Shown here: positions 18,733 to 27,589 of the stretch, in pieces
How the letters are laid out: every line of letters starts with the position of its first letter
Numbering within the stretch: the first letter of the stretch is position 1
Source: Polaribacter aestuariivivens
Lineage (GTDB): Bacteria; Bacteroidota; Bacteroidia; Flavobacteriales; Flavobacteriaceae
Direction of reading: 5' to 3'
DNA: 64,000 nt
NCBI RefSeq assembly: GCF_005885675.1
Contig: NZ_VANR01000002.1
Coordinates: forward strand, 310,001 to 374,000
Made by a program: the position numbers and the translations under genes
The notes under the pieces: model-generated
Database searches by the model: none
The model's input: only the letters and a program-made list of their open reading frames with translations
Told to the model about the DNA's origin: nothing

Positions 18733-18734
18733 AT

Positions 18735-19967
18735 TTAATCTGCTCTTAATGCTTCAATAGGTTTGATATTTGCAGCTTTTTTTGCTGGTAGATAACCAGC
18801 GATTAATCCTGATATAATTAAAATAACAGTTGCACCAATTACAATTCCAGAACCTACACTTGGGTCTTTAATAAAGTAATCTTCTTCTAAACTATTTCCT
18901 ATTAAACTTAAAATATAGGTTCCTAAGGTTAAGCCTGCATAACCTGCAAGTGTGGTAATTAAAACAGATTCTTGCACAACCATACCAACTATAGAAGATG
19001 GTTTTGCTCCTAATGCCTTTCTAATTCCGAACTCTTTGGTTCTTTCTTTTATTACAAAAATCATAATATTAGAAATACCGATTATTCCTGCAATTAAAGT
19101 TCCAGAACCTATAAAGCCAATAATTAAAGTTAATGCAAGCATTACAGTACTAATAAATTTATTAGCTTCTGCCATATTTCTTACGGAAAGTGCACTTTGG
19201 TCATCTGGATGAATATCCATTCTTTTTCGCAATTCTCGCTCCATTTTTTTTCCAAAAGCAATTGCTGCATCTGTACTTAAATTAGGATTGTAACCTAAAT
19301 TTATCTGACTTATATAATCGTTATTTCCATACATACTTTGTGCTGTGGTTACAGGCATGTATGCAATTCTTTCCTCATTATCTCCTCCTTCGTCAGAAAA
19401 AACACCAATAACTAAAAAAGAACTTCCATTTACATTTACTCTTTTTCCTAAAGCAACTTTTTCTCCAAACAAATCTTTTTTTATCAATCGACCAATTACT
19501 AAAACTTTCGATTTCTCTTTAAGATCTCTTTCGTTTAAATATCGTCCATCGTCTATAATTGTTTTCTCTAAAAATTGATGATCTGGATTTACAGCTCTAA
19601 TATTATAGGTATTGGCTTCACTTTTGTATTTTATGCTAAAATTTTTGTAAATTCTTGCAGATTGATATTGAATTTTATCTTCATATTCATCTGCTACAAA
19701 ATTATAATCGTCGTTTCTTAACTGAACTCTTCTTCCTGTTTGAAGACCTTTGTATGGTTTCGAGGTTTTCCAAACTCTCACAAACATGGAGTTTTGTGCA
19801 TCATCTGCAAAAGCTCCTTTAAAAAAATTACCAAGTCCGTTAGCGACTCCAAATAATAATGTAAAAAGTAAGATTGCAAAAGCAACAGTAAAGCCAGACA
19901 TTACAGAACGTAACCGGTTTTTATTGATACTTTGAAAAATTTCTCTCCAGCGATCTAAATCAAACAT
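18735..19967 (-). CDS. MacB/FtsX-type ABC transporter permease (first)
   Basis: 410 residues, same layout as the next gene: N-terminal helix (about 22-45), periplasmic domain, three C-terminal helices, and the motif KERTKEFGIRKALGAKPSSI. It starts 1 nt after the ATPase stop and is 2 nt from the following permease. A pair of different permeases suggests a heterodimeric transporter, where MacB itself is a homodimer. Confidence 0.9.
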   Translation of the reverse strand: MFDLDRWREIFQSINKNRLRSVMSGFTVAFAILLFTLLFGVANGLGNFFKGAFADDAQNSMFVRVWKTSKPYKGLQTGRRVQLRNDDYNFVADEYEDKIQYQSARIYKNFSIKYKSEANTYNIRAVNPDHQFLEKTIIDDGRYLNERDLKEKSKVLVIGRLIKKDLFGEKVALGKRVNVNGSSFLVIGVFSDEGGDNEERIAYMPVTTAQSMYGNNDYISQINLGYNPNLSTDAAIAFGKKMERELRKRMDIHPDDQSALSVRNMAEANKFISTVMLALTLIIGFIGSGTLIAGIIGISNIMIFVIKERTKEFGIRKALGAKPSSIVGMVVQESVLITTLAGYAGLTLGTYILSLIGNSLEEDYFIKDPSVGSGIVIGATVILIISGLIAGYLPAKKAANIKPIEALRAD

Positions 19968-19968
19968 A

Positions 19969-20661
19969 TTAAACTGCTTTTGAGGCTTTAGTTAATTCGT
20001 CACTAATAATTCTACCATCCTTTAAACGAACAATTCTTTTCGTTTGTTCTGCAACTTCTTCTTCGTGTGTAATTACAAAAACCGTCATTCCTTCATCATT
20101 AATATCTTTTAACAAATCCATTACAGAGTCTGTTGTGGTAGAATCTAATGCTCCTGTTGGCTCATCTGCTAAAACTACTTTTGGTTTTGTAACCAAAGCT
20201 CTTGCAATGGCAACACGTTGTTTTTGTCCTCCAGAAAGTTCATTTGGTAAATGTTCTGCCCAATCTTTTAAACCTACTTTATCTAAATAATCTAAAGCAA
20301 TTTCTAAACGCTCTTTTCTGCTAATTCCTTTGTAATAAAGTGGTAAAGCAACATTTTCTACAGCTGTTTTGTAAGAAATAAGGTTAAATGATTGAAAAAT
20401 AAAGCCTAGAAATTTATTACGTAATAACGCAGCTTTTTTCTCATTCATATCTTTTATCAACTGTCCGTTTAGAAAATAATTACCTTCATCATGTACATCT
20501 AATAAACCAACAATATTTAATAATGTAGATTTTCCAGAACCAGAAGATCCCATTATTGATACAAATTCGCCTTCTTTTATATGTAAATCTATTCCTTTTA
20601 AAACGTGAAGTGATTCTTTTCCAATTGGATAAGATTTATGCAGATTTTCTATTTTAATCAT
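19969..20661 (-). CDS. ABC transporter ATPase, LolD/MacB type
   Basis: 230 residues. All catalytic motifs are intact: GSSGSGKST (Walker A), LSGGQKQRVAIARA (signature), VVLADEPTGALDS (Walker B and D-loop), and a His in VITHEEE. It belongs to the MacB/LolD/FtsE class. First gene of the four-gene operon ATPase-permease-permease-adaptor. No consensus promoter was found in the 177 nt upstream. Confidence 0.93.
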   Translation of the reverse strand: MIKIENLHKSYPIGKESLHVLKGIDLHIKEGEFVSIMGSSGSGKSTLLNIVGLLDVHDEGNYFLNGQLIKDMNEKKAALLRNKFLGFIFQSFNLISYKTAVENVALPLYYKGISRKERLEIALDYLDKVGLKDWAEHLPNELSGGQKQRVAIARALVTKPKVVLADEPTGALDSTTTDSVMDLLKDINDEGMTVFVITHEEEVAEQTKRIVRLKDGRIISDELTKASKAV

Positions 20662-20805
20662 CAGTTGGTTGTTTTTTGATATAAAAGTATTGAATGCTTA
20701 CGTTTACACTTATTAATTTTATGTTAAAAGCTAAAAAGGATTCAAATACAACAATAAGACGTATCAAAATTAAATATGTTACAAGAAAATTAAAAAAAGT
20801 TAAAG

Positions 20806-20813
20806 TATCTTTG
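20806..20813 (+). promoter_or_regulatory. -7 element before the DCC thiol protein gene
   Basis: TATCTTTG, 26 nt before the ATG at 20839. No TTG partner at the expected distance. Confidence 0.4.
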
Positions 20814-20838
20814 ATTTTTTAAAACAAAAAGTTTTTAA

Positions 20839-21255
20839 ATGGTTGATATTCCTAAAAATAAGAAGGTAATTTTGTTTGATGGTGTTTGTAATTTATGTAA
20901 TAACTCAGTTACAAAAGCAATTAAATATGATAAAAAAAACACTTTTTTATTCGCCGCTATTCAATCTAAATCTGGAAAAGAAATTATCAATTATTTAAAT
21001 ATTGATACCACCAAAGTAGATTCTATAATTTTATACGAACCTGGAGTTTCTTACGACGTAAAATCTACAGCAGCCTTAAAAATTATGAATGATTTTACCG
21101 GTTTTTGGAAACTTACTAAACTCTTATGGGTTTTTCCAGAAACATTTCGAAATGTTGTTTATGATTACATCGCAAAAAACAGATACAAATGGTTTGGACA
21201 AAAAGAAAGTTGTATGATTCCTACTCCAGAACTAAAAGCTAAATTTTTAGATTAA
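20839..21255 (+). CDS. DCC family thiol-disulfide oxidoreductase (DUF393)
   Basis: 138 residues. The defining DxxCxxC motif is present (Asp14, Cys17, Cys20 in DGVCNLC), along with the C-terminal KWFGQKESCMIPTPEL region. A thioredoxin-like cytoplasmic redox protein is inferred for the family; partners are unknown. The stop codon overlaps the start of the following HAD gene by one base (TAATG), so the two are translationally coupled. Confidence 0.9.
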   Translation: MVDIPKNKKVILFDGVCNLCNNSVTKAIKYDKKNTFLFAAIQSKSGKEIINYLNIDTTKVDSIILYEPGVSYDVKSTAALKIMNDFTGFWKLTKLLWVFPETFRNVVYDYIAKNRYKWFGQKESCMIPTPELKAKFLD

Positions 21256-21911
21256 TGAAACTTCCCCAAAAGATAGAGTGCGTTATTTTTGATATGGATG
21301 GCGTAATAATAGACTCTGAAGAAATTCATAAAAAAGCATATTATGAAACTTTTGAGTCTTTAGGCTTAACGGTTTCTGACGAATTGTATAAATCTTTTAC
21401 TGGTTCGTCTACCATTAATGCTTTTCAAAGATTGGTTGCACATTTTAATATTGATGAAAATCCGGAAGAATTGGTTTTAGATAAAAGAAAACGCTATGTG
21501 AACTTTTTTGAAAACGACCCTAATTTACATTTGGTAAATGGTGTTGAAGAAATTATAAAATATTTATATCAAAAAGGAATTACTTTAATTTTAGCATCTT
21601 CATCTGCAATGATTAATATTGATAGGGTTTTTAACCGATTTCATTTAAACTCTTATTTTACTGCTAAAATTTCTGGAGCAGATTTAAAAGAATCCAAACC
21701 AAATCCAGAAATTTTTAACAAAGCTGCTGTTTTAGGAAAAACTCCGAAAGAAAACTGCATTGTTATAGAAGATTCTGATAATGGAATTAAAGCTGCAAAC
21801 GATGCCAATATTTTTGTTTTTGGTTATGCAAATAAACTTTCTGAAGGACAAACTCTAAAAGAAGCAAATTGTGTGATTCACAACTTTAGTGAATTAAAAT
21901 CATTCATATAA
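21255..21911 (+). CDS. HAD-superfamily phosphatase/phosphoglucomutase-like
   Basis: 218 residues. HAD motif I is FDMDGVIIDSE (Asp13 nucleophile, Asp15), motif II is the Ser in LASSSAM, motif III is the Lys in KESKPNPEIF, and motif IV is VIEDSDNGIKAA. It has an alpha-helical cap as in the beta-phosphoglucomutase/sugar phosphatase group (subfamily IA). The substrate is probably a phosphorylated sugar. It is coupled to the DCC gene. Confidence 0.92.
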   Translation: MKLPQKIECVIFDMDGVIIDSEEIHKKAYYETFESLGLTVSDELYKSFTGSSTINAFQRLVAHFNIDENPEELVLDKRKRYVNFFENDPNLHLVNGVEEIIKYLYQKGITLILASSSAMINIDRVFNRFHLNSYFTAKISGADLKESKPNPEIFNKAAVLGKTPKENCIVIEDSDNGIKAANDANIFVFGYANKLSEGQTLKEANCVIHNFSELKSFI

Positions 21912-22020
21912 TTTTAAATTTAATTTAAGCATTATAAAAAGTAATACTTTTGAATTTAAATACTTAAAATCAGCACATTAAAATAATTTTTTATTTTTAA
22001 AAAGCAATTGTTTTTTTATC

Positions 22021-22028
22021 TAATTTTG
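22021..22028 (+). promoter_or_regulatory. -7 element before the GNAT-nitrilase gene
   Basis: TAATTTTG, 43 nt before the ATG; TTG is only 10 nt away, so the match is partial. Confidence 0.35.
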
Positions 22029-22071
22029 TTATATAAAAAGGCATTTATTTAAAAAGCCATACAATTTTAAA

Positions 22072-23595
22072 ATGATAGAAAATATAGAAAATATTGAGCT
22101 TCATTACTTAACTTTAGATGATTACAATCAGTTAAAAGAAGCAATGATTGAGGTGTATGCAAGTATGCCAGATTCTTATTGGAGAGAAAATCAAATTAAA
22201 TCTCTTATAGAAAAATTTCCTGAAGGACAAGTTGTTATAAAAATTAATAATGAATTAGCAGGTTGTGCACTTTCCATAAAATTAGATTATGATAAGTTTG
22301 ATGAACATCACACTTATGAAGATATTACTGGAAACTTCACTTTTAGTACACATGATAATGATGGTGATGTTTTATACGGTATAGATGTTTTTATAAAAGC
22401 AGAATATAGAGGTTTACGATTAGGAAGAAGATTGTACGATTACAGAAAAGAATTAGCTGAAAAACAAAATTTAAGAGGTATTGCGTTTGGAGGTAGAATT
22501 CCAAATTACCACAAATACTCTAAAAACTTATCACCAAAAGAATATATCGAAAAAGTAAAACGTAAAGAAATTCATGATCCTGTTTTAAACTTTCAAATAT
22601 CAAATGATTTTCATCCATCAAAAATTTTAAAAGGTTATTTAGAAGGTGATGAAAAATCTGGAGAATTTGCTGTTTTATTAGAGTGGGACAATATTTACTA
22701 TGAAAAAAAATCTAAAAAAGCAGCTACCAATAAAACCGTTGTTCGTTTAGGTTTAATTCAATGGCAAATGCGTTTGTACAAAGATTTGACAGAATTAATG
22801 GAACATGCAGAGTTTTTTGTTGATTCTGTTTCTGCTTACAGAGCAGATTTTGCCTTATTTCCAGAATTTTTTAACGCGCCATTAATGGCTGATTATAATC
22901 ATTTACCAGAATCTAAAGCCATTAGAGAATTAGCAAAATATACTCCGAAAATTGTTCAGAAATTCTCGGAATTAGCCATTAGTTACAATATAAATATTAT
23001 TACTGGTAGTATGCCAGAAGTAAAAGACGAGTTGCTATACAATGTTGGATATATTTGTAAAAGAGATGGTACCAAAGAACGCTATGAAAAACTTCATGTT
23101 ACACCAGATGAAGCCAAAGTTTGGGGAATGCAAGGTGGTAACGAACTTAAAACATTTGATACAGATTGTGGTAAAATTGGTGTTTTAATTTGTTACGATT
23201 CTGAGTTTCCTGAATTAAGTAGGTTATTGGCTGATGAAGGAATGGATATTTTATTTATTCCTTTTTTAACAGATACACAAAATGGTTACTCTAGGGTAAG
23301 ACATTGTGCACAAGCAAGAGCTATAGAAAACGAATGTTATGTTGCTATTGCTGGTAGTGTTGGTAATTTACCAAAGGTAAATAATATGGATATTCAGTAT
23401 GCACAATCTATGGTGTTTACACCATGTGATTTTTCTTTTCCTGCAAACGGAATTAAAGCTGAAGCAACTACAAATACAGAAATGATTTTAATTGCAGATG
23501 TAGATTTAGATATGCTAAAAGATTTAAACAAATTTGGAAGTGTAAGAAACTTAAACGATCGACGAAAAGACATTTTTGAATTGAGAAAAAAATAA
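22072..23595 (+). CDS. Fused GNAT acetyltransferase and carbon-nitrogen hydrolase
   Basis: 507 residues. Residues 1-215 form a GNAT acetyltransferase domain with the acetyl-CoA loop YRGLRLGRRLYDYR. Residues about 225-500 form a nitrilase-superfamily amidase with the full Glu265-Lys340-Cys374 triad (PEFF, EKLHVTP, LICYDSEFPE). This two-domain arrangement is known in Bacteroidota, but its substrate is not. The amidase half resembles the N-carbamoylputrescine amidase group only generally. It is a single gene that points toward the polyamine cluster and is separated from it by a strong terminator. Confidence 0.92.
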   Translation: MIENIENIELHYLTLDDYNQLKEAMIEVYASMPDSYWRENQIKSLIEKFPEGQVVIKINNELAGCALSIKLDYDKFDEHHTYEDITGNFTFSTHDNDGDVLYGIDVFIKAEYRGLRLGRRLYDYRKELAEKQNLRGIAFGGRIPNYHKYSKNLSPKEYIEKVKRKEIHDPVLNFQISNDFHPSKILKGYLEGDEKSGEFAVLLEWDNIYYEKKSKKAATNKTVVRLGLIQWQMRLYKDLTELMEHAEFFVDSVSAYRADFALFPEFFNAPLMADYNHLPESKAIRELAKYTPKIVQKFSELAISYNINIITGSMPEVKDELLYNVGYICKRDGTKERYEKLHVTPDEAKVWGMQGGNELKTFDTDCGKIGVLICYDSEFPELSRLLADEGMDILFIPFLTDTQNGYSRVRHCAQARAIENECYVAIAGSVGNLPKVNNMDIQYAQSMVFTPCDFSFPANGIKAEATTNTEMILIADVDLDMLKDLNKFGSVRNLNDRRKDIFELRKK

Positions 23596-23611
23596 CATTA
23601 AAATTCGTCAT

Positions 23612-23645
23612 AAAAAAAGCTCCGTATTTACGGAGCTTTTTTTTA
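23612..23645. terminator. Bidirectional terminator
   Basis: Perfect 15-bp arms AAAAAAAGCTCCGTA/TACGGAGCTTTTTTT around TT, between the GNAT-nitrilase (+) and the polyamine operon (-). Confidence 0.9.
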
Positions 23646-23658
23646 TTAATTGATATTT

Positions 23659-23940
23659 TTAATCTTCATCTTCTTCAATATCATTTACATCAAAGTCATC
23701 ATTATCATCAAAAAATTCTTCGTCCTCAGAATATTCTTCCATGGCATTTTCTAAACGATCACTTATTTTAACTAAATAAATAGTATCATCTGTTTTTACC
23801 TCAATAGCTTTTACAGTTTCTCCTTTGGCATTTTTAAAGGAAATAACGTCATTATAATCATAACCATCAGGATATTTATCAATTAACATATCTAAAATGT
23901 CTCTGGTTAATTTTGCGTATTCTACGATAACTCTTTTCAT
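23659..23940 (-). CDS. Small acidic protein, conserved hypothetical
   Basis: 93 residues. An ordered N-terminal part (MKRVIVEYAKLTRDILDMLIDKYP followed by VISFKNAKGETVKAIEV, here described in pieces) is followed by a tail of about 25 residues made almost entirely of Asp and Glu. Similar proteins occur in other Bacteroidota; function unknown. It starts 5 nt after the deoxyhypusine-synthase-like gene and ends the operon. Confidence 0.85.
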   Translation of the reverse strand: MKRVIVEYAKLTRDILDMLIDKYPDGYDYNDVISFKNAKGETVKAIEVKTDDTIYLVKISDRLENAMEEYSEDEEFFDDNDDFDVNDIEEDED

Positions 23941-23945
23941 AATAA

Positions 23946-24932
23946 TTACATTTCTAAAAGGTAAGCAAAAATAAGTGGCGCAACTATAGTTGCATCACTT
24001 TCTACAATAAATTTTGGAGTATTAATATCTAACTTACCCCAAGTAATTTTTTCGTTAGGAACAGCTCCTGAATAAGAACCATAACTTGTTGTTGAATCAG
24101 AAATCTGACAGAAGTAGCTCCAAAAAGGTGTATCTGTTCTTTCCATATCTTGATATAACATTGGTACTACACAAATTGGAAAGTCTCCTGCAATCCCTCC
24201 TCCTATTTGAAAAAAACCAATTCCATTAGAAGAATTATCTGTATACCAATCTGCTAAAAACGTCATGTATTCAATTCCAGATTTAACAGTATTTGCTTTT
24301 AATTCACTTTTCAAAACGTATGATGCAAAAATATTTCCCATTGTAGAATCTTCCCATCCAGGAACTACCATTGGCAAGTTTTTTTCTGCAGCTGCGTACA
24401 TCCAAGAGTTTTTAATGTCTATTTCATAATATTGCTCTAAAACTCCAGATAATAGCAATTTGTACATATATTCATGTGGTAAATAACGCTCTCCATTTGC
24501 TTCTGCTTCGTGCCATATTTTTACAATATGTTCTTGAATTCTTCTAAAAGCTTCTTCTTCTGGAATACAAGTGTCAGTAACTCTATTTAGTCCTTTTTCC
24601 AACAAATCCCATTCGTCTTGCGCTGTTAAATCTCTATAATTAGGAACACGTTTGTAGTGAGAATGTGCTACCAAATTCATAACATCTTCTTCTAAATTGG
24701 CTCCTGTACATGAAATTATATGCACTTTATCTTGACGAATCATTTCTGCAAATATTTTACCAAGTTCTGCTGTACTCATTGCTCCTGCTAATGAAACTAA
24801 CATTTTAGAACCTTGGTTTAATTGATCTTCATATCCTTTTGCTGCGTCAACTAAAGAAGCTGCATTAAAGTGAAGAAAATATTTTTCAATAAATTCTGAA
24901 ATTGGTTTTTGTTTAGTATTCATCTTCATCAT
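23946..24932 (-). CDS. Deoxyhypusine synthase-like protein, probable homospermidine synthase
   Basis: 328 residues. The NAD-binding DHS fold is recognisable (MLVSLAGAMSTAELGK, HIISCTGANLEEDV, GGGIAGDFPI). The C-terminal ITWGKLD keeps the lysine that matches the covalent-intermediate Lys of eukaryotic enzymes (Lys329 in human, SWGK). Bacteria have no eIF5A, and the upstream genes make putrescine. The best inference is a SpeY-type homospermidine synthase, and homospermidine is the known main polyamine of many Flavobacteriaceae. The start overlaps the agmatinase stop by 20 nt; ATGs at 24929 and 24923 are alternatives. Annotation as true deoxyhypusine synthase would be misleading. Confidence 0.88.
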   Translation of the reverse strand: MMKMNTKQKPISEFIEKYFLHFNAASLVDAAKGYEDQLNQGSKMLVSLAGAMSTAELGKIFAEMIRQDKVHIISCTGANLEEDVMNLVAHSHYKRVPNYRDLTAQDEWDLLEKGLNRVTDTCIPEEEAFRRIQEHIVKIWHEAEANGERYLPHEYMYKLLLSGVLEQYYEIDIKNSWMYAAAEKNLPMVVPGWEDSTMGNIFASYVLKSELKANTVKSGIEYMTFLADWYTDNSSNGIGFFQIGGGIAGDFPICVVPMLYQDMERTDTPFWSYFCQISDSTTSYGSYSGAVPNEKITWGKLDINTPKFIVESDATIVAPLIFAYLLEM

Positions 24933-25857
24933 TTTTAAATTTTGATAATTTGCTGAAAGGGTTGTTTTCTATTGTATTTTCACCAATATCATATGTATCG
25001 TCATTAGAAGTAAATTTATAGCTTAACATTTTATAAAAAAGTTTTGCTGCTAAAAAGTCTGATGATTTTTCATTTTCATTCGGACATAATTCAACCATAT
25101 CAAAACCAACTACGTTCTTTTGCTCAAATACAGCTTTTAAAAACTCTAACGTTTCATAGTAAAACAAACCTCCTGGTTCTGGAGTTCCTGTAGATGGCAT
25201 AATTGAAGGGTCTAATGCATCTAAATCAAATGTAATAAATACGTTTGTACTTAATTGATCTATAACATCATCCATCCAATCTTCATTCACAGCCATATCA
25301 TGAGCGAAAAATACTTTTTCTTCGTTCATTGTTCTTTTTTCAGAAATATCCATACTTCTAATACCCACTTGTACCAAGTTTGTTGTTTGATTAGCTTCGT
25401 AAACTGCACAAGCGTGGTTGCAAGAAGAACCTTCGTATTCTTTACGTAAATCTGCATGAGCATCAATATGTAAAACTGTTAAATCACTAAAACATTCGTT
25501 AAATGCTCTAATTGTTCCTATAGAAATTGAGTGTTCACCTCCAAGAATGGTAACAAATTTATTTCTATTAATATATTTTTTAGTTTGTTGATGAACAGCA
25601 TCTACAACTGCTTCTGGTGATGATTTTTCAGTAATTGGTTCAGCAAGAAATACACCCTCTTTATATACTTCTGAGTCTGTTTCAATATCATATAGTTCCA
25701 TGTTTTCAGAAGCATCTAAAAATGCTTTGGGACCTTTATCTGCTCCTTTTTGCCAAGTACTTGTTCCATCATAAGGAACTGGAATGATTACAATTTTTGA
25801 TGTTGAAAGGTTTCCATATTCTGCTGGAATTCCTGCGTAAGTATTATTTTTATTCAT
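24913..25857 (-). CDS. speB: Agmatinase
   Basis: 314 residues. Ureohydrolase metal ligands are all present: GGEHS, HIDAHADL, and FDLDALDPS. It hydrolyses agmatine to putrescine and urea with a Mn2+ pair. The upstream arginine decarboxylase would supply agmatine, which supports agmatinase over arginase. Overlapped by the following DHS-like gene. Confidence 0.92.
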   Translation of the reverse strand: MNKNNTYAGIPAEYGNLSTSKIVIIPVPYDGTSTWQKGADKGPKAFLDASENMELYDIETDSEVYKEGVFLAEPITEKSSPEAVVDAVHQQTKKYINRNKFVTILGGEHSISIGTIRAFNECFSDLTVLHIDAHADLRKEYEGSSCNHACAVYEANQTTNLVQVGIRSMDISEKRTMNEEKVFFAHDMAVNEDWMDDVIDQLSTNVFITFDLDALDPSIMPSTGTPEPGGLFYYETLEFLKAVFEQKNVVGFDMVELCPNENEKSSDFLAAKLFYKMLSYKFTSNDDTYDIGENTIENNPFSKLSKFKNDEDEY

Positions 25858-25872
25858 TTTATTTTGTTAATT

Positions 25873-25892
25873 CAAGTGAGTGTTTACACTTG
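25873..25892. other. Small hairpin between speA-like and speB
   Basis: CAAGTG/CACTTG inverted repeat with an 8-nt centre in the 48-nt gap. There is no U run on the minus strand, so it is not a normal terminator. It may mark an RNA processing site. Confidence 0.35.
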
Positions 25893-25905
25893 TTGTTTTT
25901 TATTT

Positions 25906-27297
25906 TTAATATCCTAAAATAGAAAGTAATTCGCTACTTTTTTGTTGTTCTTTAAAAACTTTAATGGTAAATTTTCCATTTTCATCTTTATTGATTAATA
26001 GATGTTTTGGAGTTGGAATTAAACAATGTTGTAATCCACCAAAACCACCTATTGTTTCTTGGTATGCACCTGTATTAAAAAAACCAATATACAAAGGTTT
26101 TTCTTTTTCATAAACTGGTAAATAAATTCCGTTTACATGTTGCTCTGAATTGTAGTAATCATCACTATCACAAGTTAAGCCACCAAGTAAAACACGTTCG
26201 TATTTCATATTCCATTTATTAATTGGCAACATAATAAAACGTTTATTAATTGCCCAAGAATCTGGTAATGTTGTAATAAATGAAGAGTTTATCATATTCC
26301 AACGTTCTCTATCATTTTGTTTTTTCTGATATAAAACTTTGTAAATCGCTGCTCCAGATTCGCCAACTGTAAAGCTACCAAACTCTGTAAAAATATTTGG
26401 TACATCTACTTCTGCCTCATCACAAGCTTGTTTGATTTGATTGGTAATTTCATCAATCATATATTCATAATCGTAATCAAACGCTAATGAATTTTTTATA
26501 GGAAAACCACCACCAATGTTTAAACTATCTAATGTTGGACAAACTTTTTTCAAGTTGATGTATACATTTAAACACTTCATTAATTCGTTCCAATAATAGG
26601 CATTGTCTTTAATACCTGTATTGATGAAAAAATGTAGCATTTTTAAATCTACTTGTTTATTATCTGCTATTTCACGTTCATAAAATGATACAATGTTTTT
26701 ATAACCTATACCCAATCTTGACGTATAAAATTCGAACTTTGGTTCTTCTTCAGAAGCGATTCGAATACCAACTTTAAATTTCTTTTTTGTTTCTTTTTGA
26801 ATTAATGGTAGTTCTTCATAATTATCAATAATAGGAATACAGTTTTTATGTCCTGATTCTATTAAAGTGCCAATATTTTTTATGTATTGATCTCTTTTAA
26901 AACCATTACATATCACAAATGTATTGTCTTTTATTTTTCCTTCTTTTTTTAGACTATTAACAATATCTATATCAAAGGCTGAAGATGTTTCTATATGAAT
27001 ATCATTATTTAGAGCTTCATTTAAAACATGTTTAAAATGAGAACTTTTAGTACAATAGCTATAAAAATATTTTCCTTTATAATTATGTTTTTCAAAACTT
27101 TTTTCGAACCAACCTTTGGCTCTGTTTATATTTTCTGATATTTTAGGTAAATAGGTAAATTTTATTGGAGAGCCATACTCTTCAATTAAATCCATTAAAT
27201 TTATACCATGCCAAAAAAGTTTGTTGTTTTCTGTTTTAAATTCTTCCTGTGGAAAATAGAATGTTTGATCTATTAAATCTGCGTATTTAGTATTCAC
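25906..27297 (-). CDS. Arginine decarboxylase, PLP fold III type
   Basis: 463 residues. An alanine-racemase-like barrel holds the PLP lysine in YSYCTKSS. HFFIN and GGGFPI form the phosphate-binding region, and a C-terminal beta domain has the catalytic cysteine in GGLTCDSDD. Close relatives in Bacteroidota are called arginine decarboxylase; it is shorter than E. coli SpeA. Being followed by agmatinase supports arginine as the substrate. A 55-codon ORF on the same strand ends 97 nt upstream, with no terminator between them. Confidence 0.88.
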   Translation of the reverse strand: MNTKYADLIDQTFYFPQEEFKTENNKLFWHGINLMDLIEEYGSPIKFTYLPKISENINRAKGWFEKSFEKHNYKGKYFYSYCTKSSHFKHVLNEALNNDIHIETSSAFDIDIVNSLKKEGKIKDNTFVICNGFKRDQYIKNIGTLIESGHKNCIPIIDNYEELPLIQKETKKKFKVGIRIASEEEPKFEFYTSRLGIGYKNIVSFYEREIADNKQVDLKMLHFFINTGIKDNAYYWNELMKCLNVYINLKKVCPTLDSLNIGGGFPIKNSLAFDYDYEYMIDEITNQIKQACDEAEVDVPNIFTEFGSFTVGESGAAIYKVLYQKKQNDRERWNMINSSFITTLPDSWAINKRFIMLPINKWNMKYERVLLGGLTCDSDDYYNSEQHVNGIYLPVYEKEKPLYIGFFNTGAYQETIGGFGGLQHCLIPTPKHLLINKDENGKFTIKVFKEQQKSSELLSILGY

Positions 27298-27394
27298 TTG
27301 TATTTTTAAAATTTTTACAATTACAATTTATTTACACTAAAATAAGTATATTTTTTTAGCATAAAATTAATTAACCAATAAATTTAGGTTATTA
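27298..27394 (-). other. Leader between small ORF and arginine decarboxylase
   Basis: 97 nt, nearly all A and T. It contains only a weak TAACC/GGTTA stem and no promoter or terminator match, so it probably belongs to a transcript starting upstream of the small ORF. Confidence 0.4.
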
Positions 27395-27562
27395 TCACTG
27401 TAAAAATTTCATGTAAACAACATGCAACTTTGAGAAACGTTGCATTGGTTCTTTTATGTAAAAAGAAGGAGAAACCTTAATTTTTTCGTCGCATTTCCAA
27501 AATGCTGTGTACACTTTACTCTCCAAAAAAGTTGTACTTCCGAAATAAGAAAAACTAAACAT
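27395..27562 (-). CDS. 55-residue small ORF or structured leader of polyamine operon
   Basis: ATG at 27562 to TGA at 27395. The product begins MFSFSYFGSTTF and contains TAFWKCDEKIKV and a C-terminal LHVVYMKFLQ. It is richer in G and C than the flanking non-coding DNA. A -7 element (TACATTTG) lies 20 nt upstream of the ATG, and a terminator isolates it from the helicase gene. The same stretch can fold into hairpins, notably ATGCAAC/GTTGCAT and GCATTT/AAATGC. It could therefore be a real small protein, a regulatory leader peptide, or an RNA element of arginine decarboxylase. I do not recognise a family. Confidence 0.5.
   Translation of the reverse strand: MFSFSYFGSTTFLESKVYTAFWKCDEKIKVSPSFYIKEPMQRFSKLHVVYMKFLQ
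27422..27445. other. Perfect 7-bp hairpin inside the small ORF
   Basis: ATGCAAC, 10-nt loop, GTTGCAT. One of three or four neighbouring hairpins; others are GCATTT-tgg-AAATGC and GTACaACTTT/AAAGTGTAC on the minus strand. Confidence 0.45.
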
Positions 27563-27581
27563 TTTACTTAAATAAGTTAAG

Positions 27582-27589
27582 CAAATGTA
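27582..27589 (-). promoter_or_regulatory. -7 element for the small ORF/polyamine operon
   Basis: Minus strand TACATTTG. A TTG lies 15 nt upstream (27607-27605), slightly closer than consensus. Confidence 0.5.

Noticed and set aside
23946..24932. True deoxyhypusine synthase acting on a protein
   Set aside because: Bacteria have no eIF5A substrate, and the operon supplies putrescine.
27395..27562. Known riboswitch class (TPP, SAM, cobalamin, glycine, guanidine)
   Set aside because: None of the conserved core sequences of these classes is recognisable; only generic hairpins are seen.
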